From Gigaspora rosea (Eukaryota > Glomeromycota > Glomeromycetes > Diversisporales > Gigasporaceae), in NCBI GenBank assembly GCA_003550325.1, contig QKWP01000072.1:377234-441233 (forward strand): DNA of 64,000 nucleotides, in the 5' to 3' direction. Position 1 is the first letter of the stretch. Each line of letters opens with the position of its first letter. Positions 35,351-48,300 of this stretch are shown here, in pieces. Both the position numbers and the translations under genes were made by a program. Below the pieces are notes generated by a model. It was not told the DNA's origin and did no database searches. It saw only the letters and a list, made by a program, of their open reading frames with translations.

Positions 35351-35689
35351 TTTTGCTTTTATATGTTTTAATATGTCTTAATAACTAGGATGGATTTTAA
35401 GAAAATTTTCTACAAATTTTATAAAATTTTTATATGAAATTTTTTTTAAAAAAAAAACGGCCTGCTGGTCAATTTAAAAAAATTCATGTTATAAAAACCA
35501 ATAATTAAATTTGTATGGCCTTATTATTTTTTTTTAGAAATTCTATTTTTTTTTTTTGCTACAGCTTTAATTGATTATAAATAACATCAATAAAACTCTT
35601 ATGTAAACATGCTCTATAATTGATATAAAATTTTAAAATAATAATAAGTGTTTAATTTACCATTGTTTGAATTAACATCCAGCCAAATG

Positions 35690-36690
35690 ATTTGTGTACG
35701 ATGCTAACACAGATACAAGAAAGGTGATGCAAGAATTACACTAGTTATCCACATAAAATTAAAATTTGCTCTACGAATTTGACATGCAGTTTTGACTAAA
35801 GATGTAATTTGCAGGACAGCGGAGAGGAATATCCATTTCATTGTATGTAACCATTGTATATATACCTTTTCATGAAATTTAAAAAGATAAAAAAAAAGTT
35901 ACATACTAACTGAATAAATGAGTGCTATCAAAGAAAAACTGATTTCAGGGTTCATTATTTACCAGACTTACCCATGAGAAATATAGAGTAAGCTTATATG
36001 TAATTAAATAAAAGCTTGAATACTTTTTTTTAGTTGCATTCAAACATAACACTTACATATAAGAATATACTATATAAGAATAATGACTTTTAAAAAAGCG
36101 AAATTTAGAACTATGTTAAAGATTTTCATTATCGTTGTAACATTTAAACAAACATAAATAACTATATATTTTTAAAGTATTATATATTATTATGACAACT
36201 ACTATGTCAGATAGATTATCTTGAAGTAAAGTCCAAGTTATGTATGAAACAGCTGCTGTAATTTTAATAGTTAAATTATATATAACGATTAATTAATTGT
36301 AGGTTATTTATTTTTGTAATCTCTTGACTAAATTATAGTTAAACTTACCTATCAAAATTATTAAAAGAATCAGATAACTAAATTTATAAACAAATTATAT
36401 ATAAACTAAATATTAGTATCATATAAGTTTTTTTTAGCAATTTAAACCTTACACATAGTTGTTCCAGCTCAATTGTAATCCAGCTTTATTAAATATGAAG
36501 ATTTTAGCAAGTTCTGAATAATAAATAAAAACATTCAAATTATTGCTATATGAAGAATGAATATAAACATAAACATTAATAGCTTATGAAAAAGTGAGCA
36601 AAGAATTATCATTAAGGAAATAGTTGTACTATGCAATGCAGGCAAGAATTTTCGCCAAATAAATATGATTTAAACTTCATTTTCTTAATA
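35690..36690 (-). pseudogene. Decayed tandem copy of the membrane-protein gene
   Basis: On the minus strand the last-exon homologue reads MDIPLRCPANY, then changes frame before TACQIRRANFNFMWITSVIL and hits a stop after SPFLYLC. The exon near 36490 gives IFIFNKAGLQLSWNNYV, matching the intact copy's exon, and the following intron keeps TACTAAT near its acceptor. The upstream hydrophobic region carries stops. Protein-level similarity across intron-separated exons supports both that the family is coding and that this copy is dead. Confidence 0.65.
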
Positions 36691-36884
36691 TTGATATAAG
36701 TAAAAAAAAAAATTCACAAGGTAGTGATTATTAATTATATAATTATTTGATCATGGTATATCGATGTGATGCTTTTTAATTTAATATTAAATTCTCATCC
36801 TGTAATTACTTTTAATGTTTACTAATCTTTAGTTCAAATAAACGGATATCATTCGATCTATTTTATCCACCAGTGGCTGGCCCT

Positions 36885-38512
36885 GATAGAGTTTGTTAAA
36901 GTACTCGCCAATAAGCCTGAAAAACGCCACTAACATAGTGAATTGGAGAATATATTTGATTTTTCAGCATTTATTTTGGTTATTTGGTAGAAATGAGTTA
37001 TTTGACAAAAAATACTTTAGTTATTTATAAAATTCTACCAATCTAACAAAATATATATATATGTTTTTAAATAAAACTTTCATGTTTAAAATTCTTAAAT
37101 AAAAATATTCGGAGCAACTTTTTTTCATTTCAAGGTTTAAATTATTTTGACAAGATCAAGTATCAAAAATAGTTGTCCATATTTAAAACTCGAATAGTTT
37201 CTTCTATTTAACATTTTTTGGATAGATATAACACTTAAAATGTTTCTTATATTTAAAATTCTTCGGGTGGATCAAAACACTTAAAGTAGTTGCCTGCGTT
37301 TAAACTACTCTAGATATCTTGTGTTTTTAAACTACTCTAGATATCTTGCTTTTTAAATTTTTTTAAGTATATTTGTTGTGTAATAAAAACTTTGCAATAA
37401 AATTGCTCGCCCACATAATTTTGATTTTATAATAAACTACCTTTTTGTTTACTCACTTTATATTCATTGTAATCCAACGGATAATACCATTATTGAATGC
37501 TATGCACCAATAGCTGTCGCATCTTAACCAGAATTTTACCGGTTGATGTCTGGGTCCTGTAGGAATTCAGCCATCTCATGATCAAATTCTGGCCAAGATA
37601 CTTCCAATTATTTGTTATGTGTAATGATATATTGTGATCAATTATTTACAAATTTCTAATCAACATAATTAGTAACCTGAATAATTCCGTCATTTGAAAT
37701 ATTTATAATAATTTATTGGATAAGAATAAAAAGCATATATTATAACAAGCATTCCGGTTGGGGCCAAGTATGAGTTAAAGTTACTTTTGATGTGGCTAGT
37801 GTTACTAGAAAAAACTGTCTCAATTTTCACCTTATTGGACTCAGAGAATCTGATACTATGAGACTATTTAGAACACTAATTAGCTTCTTTTTTTTTTCTT
37901 TTAAGAGCTATCAAATTATATAATTTCTTGATAAAAAAAATACATTGATAACCAAACCAATAAATTAGTGAAGCAATATTACAAGAATTTAATTACATTT
38001 AATTCATTGAGTATAAATTTTATAGGAGATGAATTGATCAGAGTTAATACTTGAATCTGAATTTAAATATTAATTCTGAATTTAATATTACATAGAATTT
38101 ATCTAGATAGACGATTTATCCTTATATGCTTGAATCCAAGTTCGTGAATCAATTTTTAAACTGGATACTACACCTATATGGATGTATTGTTAAAACTGAA
38201 TATTATCCCTAAATCTGGTTGGTCCAAGTATTAGCTCTATATAGGTTCATCAATTTACAGGTTTTTTATTTCTGTCACTCATATATAGAAGGTTTAATCG
38301 ACTAATTATTATAACTGATCAAAAAAAATAGACCACGAGTTTATGATCTATAACAAGAAAGATTCTTGTTTTTATATATTTACATTGATTGATAAGACTA
38401 AATTATATATTGCAACTGCCTGACTACATTCTTGTCTTTTTACATTTGCATTGATTGATGAAACTAAATTATATATTCATGTGATAATGATTATTCGTGC
38501 AATGCTTCACGT
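36885..38512. other. Intergenic with a diverged hairpin-family copy
   Basis: A diverged copy of the 25218-25400 palindromic repeat lies at about 37475-37640. A 26-bp direct repeat with AAACTACTCTAGATATCTTG is at 37301-37352. No gene was seen. Confidence 0.45.
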
Positions 38513-38691
38513 AGGACCCCGAAATATACATAGATAGGTCAGATTAATTATAGGGTTACTAAAAAAGAAAGATCTACAGAAAAAACTTCAAAAATAAGCA
38601 AAAAATTACTATAAATAGAAAAGATCTGCATAAAAGACCTCAAAAATAAGCAAACTCATACCTAACCTATCTATGTATATTTCGGGGTCCT
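38513..38691. mobile_element. hAT-type MITE, AGGACCCCG family, copy 2
   Basis: A 179-bp element with perfect AGGACCCCGAAATATACAT termini, inverted relative to the copies at 26056 and 53986, flanked by an exact 8-bp duplication CTTCACGT (38505-38512 and 38692-38699). Confidence 0.93.
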
Positions 38692-40108
38692 CTTCACGTA
38701 TTTCAATTCGAGAAATTTTCTCAGGCTTTAATCAAGAATTTTAATCACATCGTATATAATTTCAACCCTATTTTATTCACATTCAATTCGACACATACCG
38801 TTTTCTAAGTCTTAAGATCTTATATTTGATTATATTAAGTTGGGTATTAAAAATAGATAAATTTGCAACCAATTTATAATTTTTGTTATAATTTTTTTTA
38901 TGATTAATCACAGATCAAAGTTAATATATGAATGTCTTTAACGGAAAGCTTGTCATTAACCTTTCAATAATACTTTGTTCCGAGCACCAGGACTTTTTAA
39001 TTGGCGAATTCTGGAGTCTGGGACGAAATATAATTGGAAGTAGTAAATTTTGCGTGCTGTGGCTCCGGAGTGCTTTCAAATTCTTCAGCCACAGATAGAG
39101 TCGAAAACAAATACATACATATCTATTTACATGTTCTATTCTGTCACGGGCTAAAAATGACATTTTCGAAAACTGACATAGTAATATCCAATGATCACTG
39201 GATCGTAACTTTGTAAAGATCAATCTTTGGGCTTTCGGTCGTCACTCCGGGCTTCGGGATCGTTGATGTAATGTTCTAGTAAAAGTGACGCGTTTGCAAA
39301 AGAAAAAGATCCACGAAAGAAGAAATAAAGAGATTAGCTAATGTTTAATAAATCCATTATTAAACCGCTTGCACCTGATGTAAAAGATATAAAAGATGTA
39401 TTTTCGCCTTTGTAGGAACAGAGACAACTTACAGTTATAAAATACTATTAATAAATAACAACAAATCACCATAATCACGACTCTGGCGAATTGTATTATC
39501 ATATCATATACATCAAAGAGAGTACACATCGGTAAATGCAATTAAAATACCTTATTGATGTATATTAGGGATGTTATCCTGCTTGCCGAAACTCTGTTCG
39601 GAACCGAACCCAATGGAACTCGAGTTTTTGCGATCACATGATTTTTATTATTAAATCATGCTCCAAACTAGTTTGAAATAGATCTGGGTGAGCAATATTA
39701 ATTTTAGACTATCGTTATGACGAATAAAAAATTGTTGCTGTTATGACGAATAAAATTACTTTTAATAATGTGGCGAATAAAAAAATTCTATTTTATAACG
39801 ATCAAAAAAATCAAATTTTCTTTGACTTTTTTTTTTTTTAATTTAATATGGCATGAAATGACTATTATCTTATAACGAACAAAAATCAATTTTCTTTGAT
39901 TTTTTTTAATTTAATGTGGCATGATATGACGAATAAAAAATTACTATCATATCTTATTACGAACAATTCTTCGACTTCTTTTTTTTTTTAAGTAAAAGTT
40001 AATTTAATGTGATGACAATTAATCATTTTAAATTTTTTTTTATTAATAATATAAATATGCAATTTCTTTTTTTTTTTACATATTTTTTTACTTGAATTTC
40101 ACTATTCA
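38692..40108. other. Intergenic with degenerate GACGAATAAAAA repeats
   Basis: No supported gene. Between about 39690 and 39990, ATGACGAATAAAAAATT and TTTTCTTTGAYTTTTTT motifs recur irregularly. The 39565 region (TTAGGGATGTTATCC, TTCGGAACCGAACCC) resembles a transposon end but no partner was found. Confidence 0.4.
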
Positions 40109-40390
40109 ATGGACGAAGACCATACATTTGAAGAACTTATCGCTACCTCTTCAGGTTCAATATCGCAAAATGCACTTGAACCTAGAACGCTTATAGTAAC
40201 AAACCATTTTCCAAAGCGAGTAAAAAAGGACCCTTTCTGGAACGAACTTACTGAAGTTGATGATAAACGACATTACAACCTTTGCAATAAAGCGTACCGA
40301 GCAAAGAAATATTTTCAAAAGCAAAAAATACAATTAACCCAATACGAAACAGGTAGTCTGAAGAAAATGCTTCTGCAAGTCTCTGCTTAA
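40109..40390 (+). pseudogene. BED-finger-like transposase N-terminal fragment
   Basis: A 93-codon frame gives MDEDHTFEELIATSSGSISQ, then DPFWNELTEVDDKRHYNLCNKAYRAKK in pattern. The F-W-x3-T...C-x-K-x-Y-x-AKK layout resembles the start of a BED finger, but the first zinc-binding Cys is replaced and the frame ends soon after. Minisatellite and a hAT-type element follow immediately. It is probably a relic of a hAT transposase; the assignment is tentative. Confidence 0.4.
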
Positions 40391-40506
40391 AGACTGGGGT
40401 ATTACTGACTGTAATGAAGATTAATAAATTGGATAAAAAAAAATAACAGCGAATAAATGCAATAACATTATAATGCAAAAATTTATATATTTTAAATGTA
40501 TTTGCT

Positions 40507-40690
40507 TTAATAAAAAGTAATAGCGATATGATCACCCAAAAGAAAAAAAGTATAGCGATATGATCGCCAAAAGAAAAAAGAAAGTAATAGCGATATGATC
40601 GCCAAAAGAAAAAGAAAGTAATAGCGATATGATCGCCAAAAGAAAAAAAAAGTAATAGCGATATGATCGCCAAAAGAAAAAAAGTTCAAA
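40507..40690. repeat. ~34-bp minisatellite (AATAGCGATATGATCGCCAA)n
   Basis: Five units share AATAGCGATATGATCGCCAA followed by A/G-rich AAGAAAAAGAAAGT. Each unit contains the palindrome GCGATATGATCGC. Long open frames across it on the minus strand are repeat artefacts. Confidence 0.9.
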
Positions 40691-40894
40691 AAATCGGGTT
40701 TTATTTAAATATGCTCCGAACTAGTGATTTGAACCGGTTGGACTATAATCGGCTAACCGACCCGAACCGAATAAATTTCAGGTAACCGGTTGAGCAAATG
40801 CTTAATCAGTTGACCCGTACAACCGGTTGAGAATCGATAATCGGATGACCCGTGCAACCGGTTGAGAATCGAATAATCGGTTGACAAAATGTAT

Positions 40895-41970
40895 TACAGC
40901 TGTTTTCATAATTCCTGGAACACCTGATAAAAATTGACCAAATGATGTTTCGGCCGATTCGATTAAGTTTATGATTTCGGGGAATAAGAATCAGATACGT
41001 AATTTAATAAAATCAGGTGACTAATATATATTACAATAAGACTAAATATCGTAAGTCGTAAAATTTCAATTCCTATTCTTTGGCGCTAAACGAAGCCTTT
41101 ATTCATTTCTAATTATTTTTCGACGAAAATCGGGTTTAAAAAATTAAATTAAATTTCAATTCCTATTCTTTGGCAAGATCCATTTTCGTTCAAACTAAGC
41201 CTTTATTGTTCATTTCTAATTATTTTTTGTTTCTTGTCGAAGACAAAAATTCGTTTTTAAAAAATTGCATTAAATTTCAATTCTTATATCCATTTTCGTT
41301 CTTATTCACTTCTAATTATTTTTCATTTCATGTCGAAGATGAAAATTTCGGTTTTAAAAAATTGAATTAAATTTCAATTCCTATTCTTTGGCAAGATTCA
41401 ATTTCGTTCAAACGGAGTCTTTATTCATTGCTAATTATTTTTCGCTTCTTGTCGCAAACGAAAATTTAGTTTTTAAAAAATTGTATAAAACTTCAATTCA
41501 TATCCTTTGACAAGATCCATATTCGTTCGAACGAAGGCATTTATTCATTCTTAATTATTTTTCGTTTCTTGTCTAAGACGAAAAATTCGGTTTTAAAAAA
41601 TTAAACTAAATTTTGATTCCAATTCTTTGGCAGGATCCATTTTCGTTCGAACGAAGGCATTATTTTATTTCTAATTATTTTTCGTTCTTGTCGAAGACGA
41701 AAAATTTATTTTTAAAGAATTTGGGATATCTCAATTCATGATCATATTTAACTTTTTTAATAGTGGAACCTATATATTTGTTATAAAAGTCTAGCATTCT
41801 AAAGAAAATTTAAAATCGTTGACATTATTGTATGACAATCGTAAAATGATCATTACGATACAAAAATAATTTTTATTAATTATTTTATTATACCGACTCA
41901 ATAACTTATCGAATTCGGCCGAAACATCATTCGGTCAATTTTTATCAGGTGTTCCAAGAATTATAAAAAT
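40895..41970. mobile_element. Inner inverted-repeat unit nested in the 1.4-kb element
   Basis: CATAATTCCTGGAACACCTG, ATAAAAATTGACCAAATGAT and TTTCGGCCGA at 40912-40962 are repeated inverted at about 41915-41970. Arms are about 65 bp. Homologous sequence outside this element, at 58790-59180, shows that the inner unit is a separate family that entered or was captured. Confidence 0.65.
41050..41735. repeat. ~110-bp satellite (TTTGGCAAGATCCATTTTCG)n
   Basis: Six to seven units carry TTGGCAAGATCCATTTTCGTT, CAAACGAAG, TTATTCATTTCTAATTATTT, CTTGTCGAAGACGAAAA and a poly-A spacer. Two more units lie alone at 54557-54790. Confidence 0.85.
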
Positions 41971-42509
41971 AGCAGTAACGAATTTTTCTCGGCTCAAAAC
42001 ACTACTCGGTTGAGCCAGTCAACTCGGATAATTCGGTTGACCCGGGCCAACCGAAATAATCTCGGTTAACCGATTATGCTCGGTTATGTCGGGTCGGTTA
42101 ACCGATTGATGATTTTGTTACCCGGTTCAAGTCACTACTCCGAACAGAGCTCCAACCGGGTTTAAGCATAAGTTAACCGGTTGGAGAGTTCAAAAAAAGT
42201 GTTTTGGATGATCATCATATTGAAAATAGCTAAAAGAACTGAACACATTATTATGGAAGGTAATGCATATGTATATGTTATCAGTAGGGCCTAGCATCAT
42301 CAAACTAAAAATATTTCGTTAAAAAAAATTTTCATCCTTAGATTAGAGTTACGTAAATTTTACTGTTAGATTATGTTAGAGGAATTTCGAAAATTCTCAA
42401 GGAAGCTTTTTGTATAGGTAACATATGAATGATTTCTTGGTCTGATCTCGATCAGATCATTAAATCACTTGATTTGTCTATTATCAACAAAATCAAAAAC
42501 AAAAGATGC

Positions 42510-44174
42510 CCTATAAAAAAATCCGTCCGGATATGCACGTGGTTCTGCGGAAAAGCACGGTGATCTGTGGAACGGCTAAAGAGACGGGTTTGCACGTGTG
42601 AGTTCCGTGTTGGCACGACTAAAATGGTCCAAATTGGACCGTCTGCCCGGACATTTTGGACCGTTAAATGGACCGGGTTTTGCTGCACTTTACTAAGCCA
42701 AAATTCACGTGTTTTGGCACGGGTCGAGGCACACGTAAGTTTACGTGCATATATTTCTTACGACAAGAATGAATTCAATTTAGTTAAAGTACAGTATAAT
42801 TGTGAAGGGTAGTAACAAACATGCCTATAGCAAAATTTTGCAAGGAATTTTTTTTTTTAGGAATTTCATAGATGAGATTTGGAGGTACAGACGAGTTTTT
42901 AAAAAAATTCGTTTGTTTTGAATTTTCACGTTACACCTGATCCTGCGATTTTATTGGCTACACGAGATACACGTGCCATTAACATATGGGCCAATTTGTT
43001 TCCTTACGATAATATCACATATGTGACAATTGGTTGTTTAATGTAAAACATACACCACGTGTACACAACTTGTACACATATCTGATATTTGATATCAACG
43101 GATAAACAGATATTACGAGAATTAATCGCATGAAAGATTGCGATATGATAGAAAAATTCAAAATTTTAAAAAAAGATTTATTTTGGAAGACGTTACTTTA
43201 TACTAATGACTTTTACTTCGTAGCGAATATTTCAAAATACCATTTCATACTGCAATAAATATTTTTCTGGAACATAATTTCAAGATAAAACTTTAAAAAA
43301 CACTTTCAAAACACCTTATAAAGAATCTTTTTATTCAAAATATTCAAAATAACAATGATCCCCGTGTTTGATACAAGTAAAAGGTTTGTACACGAATGAC
43401 TTAAAAATTTTGTACACGAATAACCTAAACATTTTAAATAAAATAACAATATTTGTAAGCATAAAAGTATTAAGAAAATGTATATAAAGACGAAAAATAT
43501 GGTATAAAAATATCATGTCTACAGTTATTATATTTACTTACTGTAAATTCCACCGAAAACCAATTCCCAAAGATTAATATACTAAGACAACCTAAACGTT
43601 TAAATCAAGTATAAATAAAAAAATACAAAGATAACAAAGACAACAAGACGAAAAAGAGGGTATAAAATTTTGCTAATGCTCTAGACGCCTTGCAAAGTGT
43701 TATACCTACCATTTAGCTAACTACCTTTTAATTGTTGTGGAGTTAATTTCGCGAAAAACCAATTCCCAACCAATTCCCAACCAATTCCCATACTAGCGAT
43801 TTCAAGAAACTTTTTCGAAACGATAGTTTGTGATTGGTTAAAAATATCATTTCATCATGGGATCTATTTTTAATGTAAGATAAATTCGCAATAATCACTA
43901 TCAATATTATTTTGATTGGTACAATTTTGAAGATCTTATTCGAAAACATCACTAAAAGATCCAAATCGGCCCATATGAATACGTGTAATTCCAACTAACG
44001 AGCCTATACGTGTCATCCCGAATACGTGCCATTCCGTATACACAACGTGCCGATACGTATCATTTTAAACACGTGCCATTCCGTGTGTCGTATATATACG
44101 TGCCACAGTGCACGTGCCATCACGGACACCTCCGTGCTAAACCGTAACACCACCCGGACCACTTTTTTCATAGG
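42510..44174. mobile_element. Large non-autonomous element with CACGTGCCA subterminal repeats
   Basis: Termini CCTATAAAAAAATCCGTCCGG (first 20 bases) and inverted CCGGACCACTTTTTTCATAGG pair with a few mismatches. GATGC flanks both sides (42505-42509 and 44175-44179), a possible 5-bp target duplication. Subterminal regions are dense in CACGTGCCATTCCGTG and GGCACG motifs. The ~1.2-kb AT-rich interior holds no recognised protein. The superfamily is unclear. Confidence 0.7.
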
Positions 44175-44487
44175 GATGCTGAAAAGCCGATTTGATTTAT
44201 TTCAATATTTATCGTTATGCACGTATAATTCAATAAGTCAAATATAGTCACATAAACCTTTATTTTTAAATATATTATTCAATTGAATAATAAAACGAAT
44301 ACAAAATATGCTTGGGAATAAGGTGAATATTTCAGGTAATATTTAGAAGACTGATTTTAGCATTTGCAAGAAAATTTTTTTTTTTGCATCAAGTTGCTAT
44401 ATTAAGCTTATTACGAACATATTGTATAATGTTGTTATTAGCTAAAATCACATGCGCATGATAAATAGACAGGAAAAAGATGATTAT

Positions 44488-45374
44488 TTATTCCGTTCTC
44501 GTGGAGGCCGGTTTTTTTGCAGTCATTGTAACTGTTACAGTCACTTTTGTAATCTCTACAGTAGTAGGATTTGATGATGGAGGTGATGTTGGAGGTGGTG
44601 TTTGAGGTGGTTGAGGTGTATGTGGAGGTGGTGTTTGAGGTTGTTGAAGAGTATGTGATGGAGGTGGTGATGAAACAGGTTCACCATAATCGTTAATATT
44701 AATTGCAGCTACAGATTGACCATTATCACGCTTTCCTGATTTATTTTCACCATCGATTATGAGATACAAGCCAGTTGTTGGACCTTGATCATCAAGTCGA
44801 TTTGGAAGTTTTCCATCATCATGATCCATAACATTGTCTTTATAGATATCTTTTTTATCACATTTTTTATATTTGATACCTTTTTGATCGCAATCCCAAG
44901 TTAATTCATCAACTTTAATAACCCACGATTTGGTTCCCCATGGTCCAATATCACATTTGTCATCAAATGTAGTGTATTTATGTCTCTTATTAAGATAACC
45001 ACCTCTCTTTTTATAATCATTTTTTTTCGAATTATCAGAAGAATAACCATAACATCCACTATCTTTAACGAACTCCATATCAAGCCAAGAGGTAAGATTA
45101 AAAAGAATTTCACCACAACCATTTTGAATTGTCCAATCATAATTCCAATTATTTGGATCTTGAAATCCGTATTGATAAGTACCAGTTAACCATGTATCAC
45201 CATTTACATTTTGATAAAATGTCATTTGGCCTTTTATATCACATTCAGAGTAGCCGTAAGTAAAGCTCGTGGACAATTTTTTTTTTCAGATTGATGGGAA
45301 TCAGAAGCAACTTCTAAGAAAGAAACCATAAAAATGGTTAAAATGATTAAAAGGGGAATTTTTTTCAAATGCAT
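44488..45374 (-). CDS. Secreted protein with proline-rich tail (frameshift near N-terminus)
   Basis: The start ATG at 45374-45372 opens a classic signal peptide (MHLKKIPLLIILTIFMVSFL, then EVAS). After the A10 run (45286-45277, minus strand) the frame must shift by one base to reach the long open frame, so one A is probably missing by error or recent mutation. The mature part has TFYQNVNGDTWLTGTYQYGF, repeated Cys (C in SEC, NGCG, SGCYG, DKCD, WDCD, YKKC) and a Trp/Asp-rich core. A Pro/Thr-rich linker (TPPPHTPQPPQTPPP) and a Val/Thr tail follow. Its start vaguely recalls extracellular Cu/Zn-SOD-like beta folds, but no metal-site signature was seen. It is a candidate cell-surface or apoplastic protein of unknown function. 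Confidence 0.65.
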
Positions 45375-48300
45375 TGACGCGAATATATTATATTGGAAAT
45401 ATTATGAAATGTTTTGTTTATTTCTATTGACAAAAGAGTTAAGTTTTATTAATCAAAGAGCAAAGTATTTATATATATATAAGACGAAAAAAAATAAAAT
45501 TAGAATCGAAAAAAATTTATGTAATAATAACGTATCGAAGGTAAATTAATCGAATGTCTCGATATTACGAATTTGATATAAATGTGGGTAATTATGATGT
45601 AACGATATAATCACGTTGAAGTTGGAATATTTTGAAGTTGGAATATGATGAGGTAAGATTTAATTAATTATTAATAACAGATGATTATTAATTAATTAAT
45701 TGATTATTAAGGAAATAAAAAATAATACGTCAGTTTAATTAGACACGGCTATTTGAGATCATGGTTTTTAAGTCATCATTGAAGTTTTACATATGGGTGA
45801 GAATTCAATTTTAGATACATTTACAACGCTTATTTTTATATAATATGTTATTTAGAAGAAACGTCAAGGTAATTTAGAAAAATGACTTCAACATCATTCG
45901 ATTTACTCTCCCCACTTTTTATAAACAGATGTCGTTTTAATCATTGGCCTCAATCGAACTAAAAATCATATGATTTCGACGTATACGAAAAATATAAAAA
46001 AAAGATATAAATGATGACGCAGGCAGCAAATATCTTTACGTAATTTCAAAATTGTTATGAGAAATTCCCAATGGGATGACATCATTAAAATGTAAGAATA
46101 TCAGCAATGATTGTCTATCGGACTATATTTAAAGGTCCATAATAGCAGTGGGACGGTTTAAAATATTAATATATAAAAAAGTCTGTCAATTATAGCATTA
46201 ATTGCTTGATCAAATTTTGTAATATGTGGTTTTTAAAATATTATTTATACTTGCATGTTATATATAACAGAATATTCATATATATAAGACGTTACTAAAA
46301 CTATTCAAAATTAGAATGCTTAAATATGTAAAAAAGAAACAAGATCAAAGTTTGAAATGCATTAGTAATATTCAAATATTTTTAAATTTTCAATGAATTA
46401 AATATTTTAATTTGGTCATAATATATTAAAAATTAATATATCTACAAAAATTGTTGGAAAAATCGTTTAATACTTTAATTAAAGTACAAATTAATTGATG
46501 TACCGTTCCTAATATTCCTAAAAACCATAATTATCGAATAAAGCCACAGTGTAAAAATATTGTAGTCTCATTATTACACCTAATCTGATTGTAAAACCAA
46601 TATGTAACATAAAATTCGAAAAAAAAAGAATTGGAAGTAACTTGCACAGAGATTCTTTAAGAACCTATTAAGAACGATATGTAAATTGATTTTTTTTACC
46701 TCATTAGGAACATTAGCATTTTCACCTCAAAAACTATCCAGATGCTTTTTACCACAATTAGAATCAAATACCAGTTGAATGCCTTCTCATATCTTCGAAA
46801 ACACCTATATCACTTTAATAACAATTTTTAATGCTATATTATTCATTAAAATTTTGTATCACAATTTGTAATATAAGTTAAGTCTCACCTTTAAATTTTA
46901 AGCTGTAAACGTTGATTAGCTTTAGATGAAAGTTCTGGTGTCAAATCTACGAAGCATTTTTGCATTATTACGCGATCTTTATTTTAGCAACATTGATAAG
47001 TTTCGTCTATTTTGGGATCTTGAAAACTAAGACCTTGTTGAATATAAACACGAAATTTTTAAATCACGTAGCAATTGCGAAAAAAAGGGGCAAATCTACT
47101 AATAAGTCAACCGATTACGTTGTAATACATGTATTGGTATAAATAGTATTTGAAAAAATCGACCAATCAATTGAATTTTTAACCATGCCTTAAAGATGTT
47201 ATCAGTTATATATATAACTTGGAAGTTCAAAATTGTTTATTTTTAATTACTTTTATATAGCAATGGTAAGTCATTTTTTATATTTTGTCAATTATTAAAT
47301 AATTATTAAATATGAATTGAACTTTTTTTTTAATTAAAAAATAACACATACGTACGTAAATGCAAAAAATCCCCAGTTTTTGTTAATAACGCTAATGATT
47401 ATATTAGAACAGAGTGAAATTTAAATTGCGTGAAATCCGTTTTGTAGATAGGGTTAGGGTGAAATCCGCGGTTTGTTTTTTATTACTGGTATATAAAAGC
47501 GGATTTCACCCTCATGTGTTGATCACAGCAGAGCAGATTTACAACTCAGGTTTGTATTATTATATCAGATATTTAGGGCGATTAAGAATTACGTAATGCT
47601 GATCAGATTTCTGATTTCAGGATTTGAATAACCCGTGACATATTTGTTCTATTTTTTTTTTTTTAATAATTAATTAATAATAAAATAAATGTACTTATAC
47701 CATTTTTTCGTTATTTTCGAAATTAATTAATTATGAATTACTTTATTATAAAAGTCGAAATATACACATCGATACATATTAATTTTATACCGATAATAAT
47801 GATGAACCAAGTTGAAAATGATGTATAACATAACACATGTCCAAATGTACACAATGATTTTTTGTGAATAGATCCAAATTTAGAATAGTTATATTTAAAT
47901 TGAAGTTGGTAAGTTTAACCACAACAGGAAATTTATTCAAAATAAATTCAACCAACTGGTTCTGAGTACGTAACTTTAGCATTATCATTAATAAGCTTAA
48001 AAATTATATCAAATAGTGATGCATGTTGAAAACTTTATCTGATTTGATAATGCATACTCTCATTAAGTTGTAGCCTATCGTTTTTAATATCTAAAGAATT
48101 TATTATTTACTGTATTACAAGATTTTCTAATATGAAAATTTTAATAACGTTTAAGGAACGCAAAACAACATATTTAGGTTTTGCATTATTCAAACAATAA
48201 AAATTTTCTAAAGAATTTAAAATTAAGTTGGAAATTTTTAATGAAAGAATATAAAAGCTCTAAAACAAAATCATTAAGAGGGTTTCAAAATTAAATTAGA

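Larger units (their letters stand above)
33610..36880. repeat. Tandem segmental duplication of ~1.3 kb
   Basis: 33610-34935 and 35560-36880 are diverged copies in the same orientation, sharing GCTCTACAAATTTGACATGC, AATATCCATTTCATT and, at the far end, AAATAAACGGATA with ATTTTATCCAC. The offset grows from about 1824 to 1938 bp, showing many indels. Between the copies lies an inverted-repeat element. Confidence 0.8.
40722..42137. mobile_element. hAT-type non-autonomous element (TIR TAGTGATTTGAACCGG)
   Basis: Termini TAGTGATTTGAACCGG and CCGGTTCAAGTCACTA are flanked by an exact 8-bp duplication CTCCGAAC (40714-40721 and 42138-42145). Subterminal AACCGGTTGAGAATCG-type repeats are abundant. The interior carries a further inverted-repeat unit and a satellite array instead of a transposase. 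Confidence 0.9.

Noticed and set aside
38921-39223. 100-codon minus-strand frame
   Set aside because: No signal peptide, domain or homologous copy, and an overlapping frame on the other strand; treated as chance.
40248-40689. 141- and 60-codon minus-strand frames with repeated WRSYRY
   Set aside because: They are the minisatellite AATAGCGATATGATCGCCAA read in two frames.
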